The notes: a model not told the origin generated them from the sequence alone. 64,000 bases of DNA from an uncultured Butyrivibrio sp. (GCA_945928575.1 CAMENP010000001.1:152782-216781); one strand, 5' to 3'; numbered from the stretch's first letter, positions 9,190 to 18,897 are shown. Program-made: numbers and translations.

Positions 9190-10279
9190 TAACAGAATCA
9201 GAAATATATTAATAATATCGGGATTCTTGGTAATGCTTCTGATTGCCGGATTCCTGATATATAACGGAAGGCGCCGGGACTATGATGAGAGAATAGTCGG
9301 ATTTATCATGAACGGCCGGATTGAGGAAAACGGGTGGAATTCCGAGCAATATAACGGAATCAAAGAAGTGTGCGATGATCTTGATATAAAACTTCTTGTA
9401 AGGGAAAGCATCGAAGAAGGAACCGGGAAATGCAGTGAAGCGATAGAAGATCTTATAAATAAGGGAGCCGGGGCGATTGTCCTGTTAAGCTATAATTATG
9501 TACAGGAAGCCGGCGATGTCATAAATGCGAATAAAAATATAATTTTTTATACAACAGATGCGGAAAGCGGTGCGGATAATGTCATTCCTTTTTTCAGCAG
9601 ACTGTATCAGGCAAGATACTTATCGGGGATTATTGCCGGGATGGCAACAGAGAGTGGAAAAATCGGATATGTAGCAGCGATGGATAACAGTGAGGTCAAC
9701 AGAGGAATAAATGCATTTGCACTTGGAGTACAGAGAGTCAACAAGGATGCTGTTGTGATAGTTGAGCGCACCGGAGGATGGGAGAATGAATCGGCGGAAG
9801 TCGCAGCGGCGGACAAGCTGATTGATGCCGGAGTCGATGTTCTGACCTGTCATCAGAATATGGGATATTCTGTTGAAGAAGCGGACCGGAAAGGCATTTA
9901 TACCATAGGTTATCATTCAGGCTCGGATGAGGCATCGGATAAATTACTTACATCGATAGAATGTGATTGGAGCGCCATATATAATATTATACTGTCCGAA
10001 TACTGTAAGGGAACGAGCGGAAGGCAGAAACATTACTGGATTGGCATAGAAGATGGCGCTGTCAGCCTGGCACCGTATTCCGATCTTGTAACGGATGATA
10101 TGAAGGCGGAAGTTTCGAAAGCAAAGGATGAGATAATAAGCGGCCGGGATGTTTTTTCAGGCGTGATATTTGATAACAAAGGCGAACTGCGATGTATGCG
10201 CGGGGAGACTATGACCGATGATAATATACTTAACAACGTGGATTGGCTTGTGAAGGGGGTGCAGTTATATGAAGAGTAA
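9182..10279 (+). CDS. Membrane-anchored BMP (PnrA/Med-like) binding protein 2
   Basis: Paralogue of the preceding protein, about 365 residues, with one N-terminal membrane segment (ILIISGFLVMLLIAGFLIY) and the same core landmarks (VGFIMNGRIEENGWNSEQYNGIKEV, FFSRLYQARYLSGIIAGMA, IGYVAAMDNSEVNRGINAFALGVQ). I choose the TTG at 9182, which has AAGGAG eight to nine bases upstream and overlaps the stop of the previous gene; an ATG at 9161 in the same frame is possible but lies before that ribosome site. The tight overlap with both neighbours indicates one operon and coupled translation. Confidence 0.85.
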   Translation: MNNNRIRNILIISGFLVMLLIAGFLIYNGRRRDYDERIVGFIMNGRIEENGWNSEQYNGIKEVCDDLDIKLLVRESIEEGTGKCSEAIEDLINKGAGAIVLLSYNYVQEAGDVINANKNIIFYTTDAESGADNVIPFFSRLYQARYLSGIIAGMATESGKIGYVAAMDNSEVNRGINAFALGVQRVNKDAVVIVERTGGWENESAEVAAADKLIDAGVDVLTCHQNMGYSVEEADRKGIYTIGYHSGSDEASDKLLTSIECDWSAIYNIILSEYCKGTSGRQKHYWIGIEDGAVSLAPYSDLVTDDMKAEVSKAKDEIISGRDVFSGVIFDNKGELRCMRGETMTDDNILNNVDWLVKGVQLYEE

Positions 10280-12758
10280 GCACGCGGACAGGCATGTACC
10301 TAAGAAAATAATCACCGTAACGGCGATATTCTGTCTTGTCATAATTTTTATCGGAATTATCATGACCGGTAAGCTAAAGAAACTGTTCATACAATATATT
10401 GAGGACAGGGTAGCTGAAGAAGCGGATATAATGGCGGAGGCAGCCGAAGAGAAATTTGAACATGAATTCCAGGAACTCAGACAGATTGCATACATACTTC
10501 AAAAGGGCAGGATAAGTGTCAAGGATGTGCCCGGATTGAATCTTGCCGGCGGAAGAACGGGTGTTCTTGACATTGACGGAAAAGCAATGTCCGGCGATGA
10601 GATTTCAATGGCGGAATATCCGGGAATAAGAGATTCGTTCAGGGGCAACGAGAGTGTATGTTATAACGATAACGGAGGGATCCTGTTCTCGGTGCCGGTA
10701 TATTCCGGTGAGAATATTAAATACATAGTTTACAAAATATATACCAAATCGGAACTCAGGGACAAGTTCGCACTTGACTGCTACGACGGCTACGGCGGGG
10801 TACTCATCACCGATAAGGAAGTCACGGTTGTGCCTGTTTCCAATTCCAAATATTCCGTCGATTTCTGGGCATCATCCGAAGTCAGAAATGTGGTATCGGA
10901 CATAAACAGCAGGCTTAATATAGATACATCGGCGGCGGGATATTGTAAACGCGGTGAGAATACATTTCTGTTTATGGCGGAAATCGGATATACGAAGATG
11001 TACATTATGGGTGCAGTTCCTGCATCGTATATGTATGAAGGACTGTCATATATAATAACTCTTGTCGCATGGGTGTTCGGACTGCTTATGGTAATGCTCA
11101 TAATTGCGATGATATATCTTTTTGGTACGGATAAGAAAGCACGCGAAAGAGATGAATTCCGAAAGGCCAAGATTGCGGCGGAAGAAGCCAACCGTTATAT
11201 GGGAGAATTTCTCGCGAAGGTGTCGCATGAGGTCAGGACGCCTATTAATGCAGTACTCGGAATGGATGAGATGATATTGCGTGAAAGCACCAACCGTGAC
11301 ATCAAGAAATACGCGGTTGATATCCAGACGGCGGCACGCTCGTTGCATAGTATCTTTAATGAAATCCTGGATTCATCCAAGATTCAGTCGGGACGCATGG
11401 AGATAGTTCCTGTCGAATATAATCTGGGAATAATGCTTAATGAACTTGTGAGCATGATTTCTGTACGAGCCGCAGAGAAAAATCTTGAGTTTGCGGTGGA
11501 TGTGGATGGCGGAATGCCGTCGGTGCTTAAGGGCGATGATCTGAGAATCAAACAGGTGTCTGTTAACCTTCTGACCAATGCGGTCAAGTATACGCATGAA
11601 GGAAAGGTTACGCTTAAGGTAGACGGCATGCAGACCGATGACGGTATTTTTGTAATGCATATGGAAGTAAGGGATACCGGAATAGGAATCAGGGAAGAAG
11701 AGATACCGAAAATTTTTATGCCATATCAGAGAATTGACCTTGAGAAAAATCACAGCATAGAGGGTACCGGACTTGGAATGGGGATAACGGTACAGCTGTT
11801 AAGACTTATGGACAGCGAACTTCATGTTGACAGTGAATATGGTGTAGGAAGCACATTTTATTTTGATCTGAAACAGGTAATTATAGATGATACGCCGATG
11901 GGAAAACTGGAGCTTATAGCTGACAGGAGAGCGGACGAATATAATTATGAGGCGCTTTTTACGGCGCCGGATGCGAAAGTGCTGGTTGTGGATGATAATG
12001 AAATTAACCGTAAAGTCATTAAGAATCTTCTTAAGGAGACCGGCATACAGGTATTTGAGGCTGACAGCGGAATGGAATGTATCGAACTTGTAAAGGCTAA
12101 CAGATATGATGTGATTCTGCTTGATCATATGATGCCGGAACTCGACGGAGTTGCAACGTTGCGTATTCTCAGAAACATGGATGATAATCTGTTCCGCGGA
12201 GTGCCGATTATCATGATGACGGCCAATTCAATATCAGGCGCAAGAGATGATTATCTCAATCTGGGATTTGATGATTATCTGTCTAAACCGATAGATGCCA
12301 AGAGGCTTGAAAAACTGCTGTTAAAGTTTCTGCCGGACAGACTTATTACGAAAAATCCGCCGCAGCAGGTAAATTCCGGTAAACAGACGATACTTCCGGA
12401 TATTGACGGTATTGACTGGCGGTACGCAAGGGTATTTGTGAATGATGACAATATGATCAGGATGACTGCACTTGATTTATACGATACACTTGACGAAGAA
12501 ATAGCGGGTCTGAATAAACGGGTGGATAATATAGATACTGAAGACGGCATGATGGATTACAGAATACAGGTGCACTCACTTAAAGGAATTTCGCAGACAA
12601 TCGGCGCGATACTGGCTTTTTCGCTTGCGAGGGTTACCGAGAAAGCGGCAATCGCGGGCGATGAGGGAAGGGTGAGAAGACTGCATCCTGAGCTTGTTGC
12701 GGAGCTTAAGAGACTTCATGATGCACTGGCTGTTCTTAAGAATGATTCTCAATATTGA
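10269..12758 (+). CDS. Hybrid sensor histidine kinase with receiver and HPt domains
   Basis: An 829-residue phosphorelay protein. Order: membrane segment at about 16-35, an extracellular Cache-like sensor region (about 40-255), second membrane segment (259-285), HisKA with the phospho-acceptor H320 in FLAKVSHEVRTPINA, HATPase (N box LLTNAVKYTHEG, DTGIGI, GTGLGMGI), receiver domain with D619 in VILLDHMMPELDG, and a C-terminal HPt with H769 in VHSLKGISQ. The gene starts inside the end of the second BMP gene, so the kinase is probably told about ligand by the anchored binding proteins. No DNA-binding response regulator is next to it, so the output partner is unknown. Confidence 0.93.
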   Translation: MKSKHADRHVPKKIITVTAIFCLVIIFIGIIMTGKLKKLFIQYIEDRVAEEADIMAEAAEEKFEHEFQELRQIAYILQKGRISVKDVPGLNLAGGRTGVLDIDGKAMSGDEISMAEYPGIRDSFRGNESVCYNDNGGILFSVPVYSGENIKYIVYKIYTKSELRDKFALDCYDGYGGVLITDKEVTVVPVSNSKYSVDFWASSEVRNVVSDINSRLNIDTSAAGYCKRGENTFLFMAEIGYTKMYIMGAVPASYMYEGLSYIITLVAWVFGLLMVMLIIAMIYLFGTDKKARERDEFRKAKIAAEEANRYMGEFLAKVSHEVRTPINAVLGMDEMILRESTNRDIKKYAVDIQTAARSLHSIFNEILDSSKIQSGRMEIVPVEYNLGIMLNELVSMISVRAAEKNLEFAVDVDGGMPSVLKGDDLRIKQVSVNLLTNAVKYTHEGKVTLKVDGMQTDDGIFVMHMEVRDTGIGIREEEIPKIFMPYQRIDLEKNHSIEGTGLGMGITVQLLRLMDSELHVDSEYGVGSTFYFDLKQVIIDDTPMGKLELIADRRADEYNYEALFTAPDAKVLVVDDNEINRKVIKNLLKETGIQVFEADSGMECIELVKANRYDVILLDHMMPELDGVATLRILRNMDDNLFRGVPIIMMTANSISGARDDYLNLGFDDYLSKPIDAKRLEKLLLKFLPDRLITKNPPQQVNSGKQTILPDIDGIDWRYARVFVNDDNMIRMTALDLYDTLDEEIAGLNKRVDNIDTEDGMMDYRIQVHSLKGISQTIGAILAFSLARVTEKAAIAGDEGRVRRLHPELVAELKRLHDALAVLKNDSQY

Positions 12759-12812
12759 TTTTGAAGGTAAAAAATGCTATTATAAACCCAGATTTACACA
12801 CGGAGGCATGAA

Positions 12813-13448
12813 ATGAGCGTTAAAAAAGATACATACAAAATACAGGCGCAGACGATAATCAAAAATCTGGCGCGCAGGAATATGGAAGGTTTTTATTGCG
12901 ATACCAAAGAAGCTGCTGTTAAGAAAGCACTTGAAATAATGGAAAAGGGTTCCGTAATCGCATGGGGCGGCTCCGAATCCATCAAGGAGTGCGGACTTAT
13001 GGAAGCCATTTCGGACGGAAGCTATGAGCTTATCGACCGTACGAAGGCCGTGACCCCGGATGAGCAGAGGAAGATGTACGCATCGATAGTGATGAGTGAT
13101 TATTATCTTATGAGCACCAATGCGATCACACTTGACGGCGAACTTGTAAATATTGACGGCAACGGCAACCGCGTTGCGGCACTTATACACGGCCCGGCGC
13201 ACGTGCTTATAATAGCCGGAATGAATAAAGTGACGGCGGACGTGGAATCAGGATACAAGCGTGTTAAGGAAGCGGCCTGCCCGCCGAATGCCGTAAGGCT
13301 TAAGAAAGAAATCCCGTGCGCAATGACCGGACGCTGTGCGGACTGCCTCGCACCGCAGTGCTTCTGTAACCAGATCGTGGTCACCAGAAGGAGCGGACAT
13401 GAAGGACGAATAAAAGTCATTCTTGTAGGCGAAGAACTTGGATATTAG
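12813..13448 (+). CDS. LUD-domain protein (lactate utilisation LutC/YkgG-like)
   Basis: A 211-residue LUD/DUF162 domain protein. Seen: MEKGSVIAWGGSESIKECGL, YLMSTNAITLDGELVNIDGNGNRVAALIHGP, and a cysteine-bearing C-terminus (CAMTGRCADCLAPQCFCNQ) that is common in clostridial stand-alone members. LutC proteins work in oxidation of L-lactate, but the stand-alone clostridial proteins are of unproven function. AGGAGG-like sites and the 12-base gap to fprA suggest cotranscription with that gene. Confidence 0.85.
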   Translation: MSVKKDTYKIQAQTIIKNLARRNMEGFYCDTKEAAVKKALEIMEKGSVIAWGGSESIKECGLMEAISDGSYELIDRTKAVTPDEQRKMYASIVMSDYYLMSTNAITLDGELVNIDGNGNRVAALIHGPAHVLIIAGMNKVTADVESGYKRVKEAACPPNAVRLKKEIPCAMTGRCADCLAPQCFCNQIVVTRRSGHEGRIKVILVGEELGY

Positions 13449-13460
13449 GAGGACAAAGAA

Positions 13461-14660
13461 ATGTACAACGTAATGAAGATTAATGATGATGTGACATATG
13501 TGGGAGCGAGCGACAGAAAGCTTGCGCTTTTTGAAGCGGTATATCCGCTTGTAAACGGAGTTTCGTATAACTCTTATCTCGTAAATGATGAGAAAACCGT
13601 GCTTCTCGATACGGTTGACCGTTCGGTGAGCGGAGTTTTCTTTGAAAACATAGCTCATGTGCTGGACGGCAGAAAGCTTGATTATGTAATAGTAAATCAC
13701 ATGGAACCGGATCATGCGGCGACCCTCGGAGAACTGGTGTTACGCTACCCTGAGGTTAAAATAGTTACCAATGCCAAGGTTGTAGGCATGATAAAGCAGT
13801 TCTTTGATTTTGATGTGGATGAGAGGGTACAGATTGTTGCGGAAGGAGACACTTTCTCAACCGGAAAACACACATTCACTTTTGCCATGGCTCCTATGGT
13901 ACACTGGCCGGAAGTTATGGTAACATTTGATACTACGGACGGAATACTCTATTCGGCGGATGCATTCGGAACATTCGGCGCACTGGCCGGCAATGTGTTT
14001 GCGGACGAAGTTGATTTTGAGAATAAGTGGCTTGATGAGGCCAGAAGATATTATACCAATATCGTAGGTAAATACGGCCCGCAGGTTCAGATGGCGCTTA
14101 AGAAAGCGCTTGCGCTTGACATTAAGATGATATGTCCGTTACACGGCCCGATCTGGCGTGATAATATCGCATGGTTTGTGGATAAATACAATAAGTGGAG
14201 CACTTACACACCGGAGGACAACACCGTCCTTATCGCTTACGCATCTATATACGGAGGAACCGAGAATGCAGCGAATATTCTTGCATCCGAACTTGCGAAA
14301 AAAGGCGTTAAAAATATCGCAATGTATGATGTGTCCGTAACACATCCATCATATATTATATCCGAAGCATTCAGATGCTCACATATTGTTTTTGCGGCGC
14401 CGACATATAATGCCGGAATATTTACACCGATGGAGACGGTGCTTCTTGACCTTGCGGCACATAATATGCAGAACAGGACAGTGGCATTCATTGAGAACGG
14501 AAGCTGGGCACCGATATCAGCCAAGTTAATGGGCGATATCGTGGCAAAGATGAAAAATATGACCGTGCTTGATGCAAAGGCAACGGTAAAATCATCCGTC
14601 AAGGAAGCGCAGAGAGAAGAACTTGCGGCAATGGCATCGGCAATAGCGTCAACTTTATAA
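13461..14660 (+). CDS. fprA: FprA-family A-type flavoprotein (diiron O2/NO reductase)
   Basis: Cytoplasmic detoxifying enzyme, 399 residues. The N-terminal metallo-beta-lactamase-like half carries a complete diiron ligand set: H80, E82, D84 and H85 in HMEPDHAATLGEL, H148 in MVHWPE, D167 in YSADAFG and H228 in CPLHGP. The C-terminal flavodoxin domain begins near residue 255 with the FMN loop YASIYGGTENAA. Such proteins reduce oxygen (or nitric oxide) to water to protect anaerobic enzymes, which fits its place directly before the oxygen-sensitive hydrogenase operon. Preceded by AGGAGG. Confidence 0.95.
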   Translation: MYNVMKINDDVTYVGASDRKLALFEAVYPLVNGVSYNSYLVNDEKTVLLDTVDRSVSGVFFENIAHVLDGRKLDYVIVNHMEPDHAATLGELVLRYPEVKIVTNAKVVGMIKQFFDFDVDERVQIVAEGDTFSTGKHTFTFAMAPMVHWPEVMVTFDTTDGILYSADAFGTFGALAGNVFADEVDFENKWLDEARRYYTNIVGKYGPQVQMALKKALALDIKMICPLHGPIWRDNIAWFVDKYNKWSTYTPEDNTVLIAYASIYGGTENAANILASELAKKGVKNIAMYDVSVTHPSYIISEAFRCSHIVFAAPTYNAGIFTPMETVLLDLAAHNMQNRTVAFIENGSWAPISAKLMGDIVAKMKNMTVLDAKATVKSSVKEAQREELAAMASAIASTL

Positions 14661-14668
14661 AAATAAGT

Positions 14669-14717
14669 ATACAAACCCTTCTCCTTAAGTTATAATGGTA
14701 TTGATAATCTTTATCAA
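14669..14717 (+). promoter_or_regulatory. Promoter and palindromic operator of the hydrogenase operon
   Basis: A -10 TATAAT lies at 14691-14696; the matching -35 (17-base spacer) would be TATACA at about 14668-14673. Immediately downstream, at 14701-14717, is the perfect palindrome TTGATAA-TCT-TTATCAA, covering the expected transcription start. Its layout resembles Rex sites (TTG...CAA arms) but the spacing is 3 rather than 4, so the regulator is not proven. Confidence 0.6.
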
Positions 14718-14777
14718 CAGATTATGGGTATTTGGGAAACTATTGTGAGTTACAACTGAAAGGAGAAGGGTATCTTT

Positions 14778-15266
14778 ATGTCTAATCAAATCGACACGAA
14801 AGTGCTGGATGAGATTATGCAGGCGCATGGCTATAATTCTGCGCAGGTCATTGCTATTATGCAGGATATTCAGAAAGAATATCGTTACCTGCCGGAAGCC
14901 GCGTTAAGCTATATCGCATCCGGACTTAAAATCAGCGAAGCCAAGGTATATGGCGTAGCTACATTCTATGAGAATTTTTCACTTGAACCCAAAGGCAAAT
15001 ATGTAATCAAAGTGTGCGACGGAACAGCATGCCATGTCAGAAAATCAGTCCCGATTCTGGAGGAATTCAGAAATATTCTGGGAGTGAGCAGTGAACACCC
15101 TACCACGGAGGACGGACTTTTTACGGTGGAGACGGTATCGTGCCTAGGCGCGTGCGGCCTTGCACCGGTATGCACGGTTAACGATGTTGTTAATCCTGCA
15201 ATGACTCCCGAGAAAGCGAGAGATATAATAAATAATATTCGCAAGGAGGAACAGGATGGTAATTGA
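14778..15266 (+). CDS. hydC: NuoE-like [2Fe-2S] subunit of bifurcating hydrogenase
   Basis: A 162-residue thioredoxin-like ferredoxin (complex I 24-kDa family). The cluster ligands are C80 and C85 in VCDGTACH and C122 and C126 in SCLGACG, the normal C-x4-C ... C-x3-C pattern. N-terminal helical region (residues 1-45) is as in NuoE. The ribosome site AAGGAGAAGGG is unusually long and is exactly complementary to a sequence upstream of the promoter (see findings). The gene overlaps the NuoF-like gene by 11 bases, giving the HydC-HydB-HydA order of electron-bifurcating hydrogenases. Confidence 0.93.
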   Translation: MSNQIDTKVLDEIMQAHGYNSAQVIAIMQDIQKEYRYLPEAALSYIASGLKISEAKVYGVATFYENFSLEPKGKYVIKVCDGTACHVRKSVPILEEFRNILGVSSEHPTTEDGLFTVETVSCLGACGLAPVCTVNDVVNPAMTPEKARDIINNIRKEEQDGN

Positions 15267-17145
15267 TTCGAGAGAAATGATGAAACAGGCCAGGGAAGAA
15301 TTTGCTCTGGCGCTTAACGCACAGCGTAAGCAGATACTTATATGTGCGGGAACCGGATGTGTTGCCGGAGGTTCCCTTGATATTTATGCGAGGATGAAGG
15401 AACTTATAGAGGCGGCGGGGCTGGAGTGCCAGGTGCGCCTTGAAAAAGAACCACACGACGGAAGCATAGGCCTTAAGAAAAGCGGATGCCACGGATTCTG
15501 CGAGATGGGCCCGCTTATAAGGATTGAGCCTATGGGCTGGCTCTATGTGAAAGTTAAACGGGAAGACTGCGAGGAGATAATAGAACGCACGATTCTTCAT
15601 GATGATATAGTTGAGAGACTTGTCTATAAGGATAAGGACGGAAATCCGTATTATAAGCAGGCGGATATTCCTTTTTATAAGCAGCAGACGAGAATTGCGC
15701 TGGAACACTGCGGACATATTAATGCGGAGTCCATTAAAGAATATATAGCCGTCGGAGGGTATACGGCACTTGAAAAAGCACTTTTTGAAATGTCATCACA
15801 GCAGATTGTGGATGAGATAACCGAAGCATCATTAAGAGGACGCGGAGGCGGAGGCTTCCCGACAGGTCGTAAATGGGCGCAGGTGCTTGCACAGAAAGAG
15901 CCGGTAAAATATGTTGTGTGTAACGGAGATGAAGGAGATCCGGGTGCGTTTATGGACCGTTCAATGATGGAGGGCGACCCACACCGTGTAATAGAAGGAA
16001 TGATAATTGCCGGGATAGCGACCGGTGCACATCATGGTTACATATATGTGCGTGCCGAATATCCGCTTGCCTGTGAGAGACTTCAGAAGGCCATAGACCA
16101 GGCGATGGAATACGGGCTGCTCGGTGAGAATATAATGGGTTCCGGATTTGATTTCGATATGCACATAAGCAAAGGTGCCGGAGCGTTCGTATGCGGCGAG
16201 GGCAGCGCACTCACGGCATCCATCGAAGGCAACAGGGGAATGCCGAGAGTTAAGCCGCCGAGAACGGTTGAACATGGACTTTTTGACAAGCCGACAGTTC
16301 TTAATAACGTTGAGACATACTGTAATGTTCCGCCTATTATCAATAAAGGCTCGGAATGGTATAAAGGCTTCGGACCGGAGAATAACCACGGAACCAAGGC
16401 TTTCGCGCTGACGGGCAATGTTAATAACACGGGACTTATCGAGGTTCCTATGGGTACTACATTGCGCAAGGTAATATTTGACATCGGCGGAGGCGTTAAA
16501 GGCGGCGGTTTCAAGGCAGTGCAGATAGGCGGACCGTCGGGCGGATGTCTTTGCATAAGTGCGACAGAGGATCATCTGGATATGCACCTTGATTTTGATT
16601 CGCTTAAAAAAGTCGGTGCGATGATAGGATCGGGCGGACTTGTTGTAATGAATGATAAGAGCTGTATGGTCGAAGTGGCGCGGTTCTTTATGAATTTTAC
16701 ACAGAATGAGTCCTGCGGTAAGTGCGTTCCGTGCCGCGAGGGAACGAAGAGAATGCTGGAGCTTCTTACGGACATAACGGAAGGACGGGGAACGCTTGAA
16801 CATATAGATATGCTTGAAGAGCTGGCAGATACAATATCGAATACAGCGCTATGCGGGCTTGGCAAGACGGCGGCATCACCGGTTGTCAGCACGCTCAAAT
16901 ATTTCAGGGACGAGTATATCGCGCATGTGGTTGACCATAAATGTCCGTCGGGACAGTGCAAAGCGCTTGTGACGCTAAGGATAAACCCGGATAAATGCAA
17001 GGGTTGTACCAAATGTGCCAGAATGTGTCCGGTCGGAGCGATCACCGGCGAAGTGCGTAATCCGCATGTTATTGATACCACGAAATGCATCAAGTGCCTT
17101 GCGTGCATGAACGGATGTAATTTCGGCGCAGTGGAAGAAGTATAG
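15256..17145 (+). CDS. hydB: NuoF-like NADH-binding subunit of bifurcating hydrogenase
   Basis: A 629-residue flavin and iron-sulfur protein. Order: N-terminal thioredoxin-like [2Fe-2S] domain (CAGTGCVAGG, CHGFCEMGP), the FMN/NADH-binding core with RGRGGGGFPTGRKW near 195-208, an SLBB region, the NADH_4Fe-4S motif ESCGKCVPCREG near 490, and two C-terminal ferredoxin motifs (CKGCTKCARMCPVGAI, CIKCLACMNGCNFGAV). This longer architecture is that of HydB in NAD(H)- and ferredoxin-coupled [FeFe] hydrogenases, not plain NuoF. It is followed after 11 bases by hydA. Confidence 0.95.
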   Translation: MVIDSREMMKQAREEFALALNAQRKQILICAGTGCVAGGSLDIYARMKELIEAAGLECQVRLEKEPHDGSIGLKKSGCHGFCEMGPLIRIEPMGWLYVKVKREDCEEIIERTILHDDIVERLVYKDKDGNPYYKQADIPFYKQQTRIALEHCGHINAESIKEYIAVGGYTALEKALFEMSSQQIVDEITEASLRGRGGGGFPTGRKWAQVLAQKEPVKYVVCNGDEGDPGAFMDRSMMEGDPHRVIEGMIIAGIATGAHHGYIYVRAEYPLACERLQKAIDQAMEYGLLGENIMGSGFDFDMHISKGAGAFVCGEGSALTASIEGNRGMPRVKPPRTVEHGLFDKPTVLNNVETYCNVPPIINKGSEWYKGFGPENNHGTKAFALTGNVNNTGLIEVPMGTTLRKVIFDIGGGVKGGGFKAVQIGGPSGGCLCISATEDHLDMHLDFDSLKKVGAMIGSGGLVVMNDKSCMVEVARFFMNFTQNESCGKCVPCREGTKRMLELLTDITEGRGTLEHIDMLEELADTISNTALCGLGKTAASPVVSTLKYFRDEYIAHVVDHKCPSGQCKALVTLRINPDKCKGCTKCARMCPVGAITGEVRNPHVIDTTKCIKCLACMNGCNFGAVEEV

Positions 17146-17156
17146 GAGGTCCGGAT

Positions 17157-18842
17157 ATGGGAAAATATATGATAATAGACGGTATTCGTACCGAATTTAC
17201 AGATGAGCGTAATATTTTACAGGTAATACAGAAAGCCGGAATACATGTGCCGACATTCTGCTATTATTCTGACCTGTCAATATACGGCGCATGCCGTATG
17301 TGTGTTGTGGAAGATGACAGAGGCAACATAATGGCATCATGTTCCACCCTTCCAAAAGACAAAATGGTTATTAAGACCAACACCGGAAGGCTTCATAACT
17401 ACCGCAAGATGATACTGGAACTTCTGCTGGCATCACACTGCAGGGATTGTACCACCTGTGAGAAAAATCTTAACTGCAGGCTCCAGCTTCTTGCCAAGAG
17501 GTTCGGACTTAATGACATAAGATTTAAGAATACAAGAAAGCACCTTCCGGTGGATGCCTCGTCGCTGTCGATAGTGCGCGAGCCGGATAAATGTATCCTT
17601 TGCGGGGACTGCGTGCGTATGTGTAATGAAGTACAGCATGTCGGCGCTATAGATTTTGCCGGAAGAGGAGCGGATATGGTCGTAAGCCCGGCTTTCGGAA
17701 GGGATATTGCGCAGACGGAATGTGTCAACTGCGGACAATGTGCTGCGGTGTGCCCTACCGGAGCAATTACCATCAAAAAAGACATTAAAGAGGTGTGGAA
17801 GGCTATATATTCTCCGGGCAAACGCGTGGTTGCACAGGTTGCACCGGCGGTTCGCGTGGCAATTGGGGAGGAGTTCGGTCTGGAACCGGGTAAGAACTCG
17901 ATCGGCAAAATTTTTACCGCTATGAGAATGATAGGATTTGATACAGTGTTTGATACAAGCTTCGCGGCCGATCTGACCATTATGGAGGAATCGGCGGAAC
18001 TGGTCAAAAAACTTGAAAAAGGCGATAACAAATATCCTCTTTTCACATCCTGTTGTCCGGGCTGGATAAGATTTGCAGAGACAAAGCACCCGGAACTTCT
18101 GCCGTACATATCGACCTGCCGTTCACCTATGGAAATGTTCGGTGCGGTCATTAAAGAATATTATAAACCGGCGGATAAGGAAGCGGACCTTGAGACGGTA
18201 TCGGTTGCCGTAATGCCTTGCGTAGCCAAGAAATACGAGGCTGCAAGACCTGAATTCGTAAGGGACGGAGTGCCGGATGTCGATTATGTGATAACGACCA
18301 AGGAACTTATAAGCATGATCCGTGAACTTGGCATACAGTTTAACGAGCTTGAACCGGGTTCCCCGGATATGCCGTTTTCGATATCTTCGGGTTCCGGAGT
18401 TATATTCGGTGTCACCGGAGGTGTTATGGAAGCGGCGCTTCGTAAAGTTGCGGATAAGAGTGATTTTGCCATGAAGGAAATTGAGTACAGCGGTATCCGC
18501 GGAATGGACGGAGTTAAGAAGGCGGAAGTAACACTCGGAGACAAGACCTTAAGACTTGGTGTCGTAAGCGGACTCGGCAATGCCGACAGACTTATTGAGC
18601 TTATAGAAAGCGGAGAGGAACATTTTGATTTTGTTGAAGTTATGGCGTGCCCTTACGGATGTATAGCGGGCGCCGGCCAGCCTTTCAGCCATAAATCGGA
18701 TAAAGCAAGACGTTCACAGGGCATGTATAAGGCTGACAAGAGTGCGGTTATCAAATGCTCAGATGAGAACCCGGTTGTAAGGGAACTCTACGAGTACGGA
18801 CTGCTTAAAGGAAGAGCGCACGAACTGCTTCATACCAAATAA
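17157..18842 (+). CDS. hydA: [FeFe] hydrogenase catalytic subunit, group A
   Basis: A 561-residue enzyme that reduces protons to H2. N-terminal plant-type [2Fe-2S] domain (CRMCVVEDDRG), His-Cys3 cluster motif (HCRDCTTCEKNLNC), two [4Fe-4S] ferredoxin motifs (CILCGDCVRMCNE, CVNCGQCAAVCP), then the H-cluster domain with L1 TSCCPGW (C299, C300), L2 MPCVAKK (C355), and L3 MACPYGCIAGAGQP (C498, C502). A short C-terminal small-subunit-like region follows. With the two upstream genes it forms a bifurcating complex that oxidises NADH and reduced ferredoxin together during fermentation. Confidence 0.97.
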   Translation: MGKYMIIDGIRTEFTDERNILQVIQKAGIHVPTFCYYSDLSIYGACRMCVVEDDRGNIMASCSTLPKDKMVIKTNTGRLHNYRKMILELLLASHCRDCTTCEKNLNCRLQLLAKRFGLNDIRFKNTRKHLPVDASSLSIVREPDKCILCGDCVRMCNEVQHVGAIDFAGRGADMVVSPAFGRDIAQTECVNCGQCAAVCPTGAITIKKDIKEVWKAIYSPGKRVVAQVAPAVRVAIGEEFGLEPGKNSIGKIFTAMRMIGFDTVFDTSFAADLTIMEESAELVKKLEKGDNKYPLFTSCCPGWIRFAETKHPELLPYISTCRSPMEMFGAVIKEYYKPADKEADLETVSVAVMPCVAKKYEAARPEFVRDGVPDVDYVITTKELISMIRELGIQFNELEPGSPDMPFSISSGSGVIFGVTGGVMEAALRKVADKSDFAMKEIEYSGIRGMDGVKKAEVTLGDKTLRLGVVSGLGNADRLIELIESGEEHFDFVEVMACPYGCIAGAGQPFSHKSDKARRSQGMYKADKSAVIKCSDENPVVRELYEYGLLKGRAHELLHTK

Positions 18843-18897
18843 ATACTGTAATGTCTGCCTAAATATTGCGGTATCACATATAAGATAGATAATATAT

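Noticed and set aside
15961..16803. 280-codon minus-strand frame opposite hydB
   Set aside because: It is antisense to a strongly conserved gene, with no ribosome site or family pattern; a shadow of codon use.
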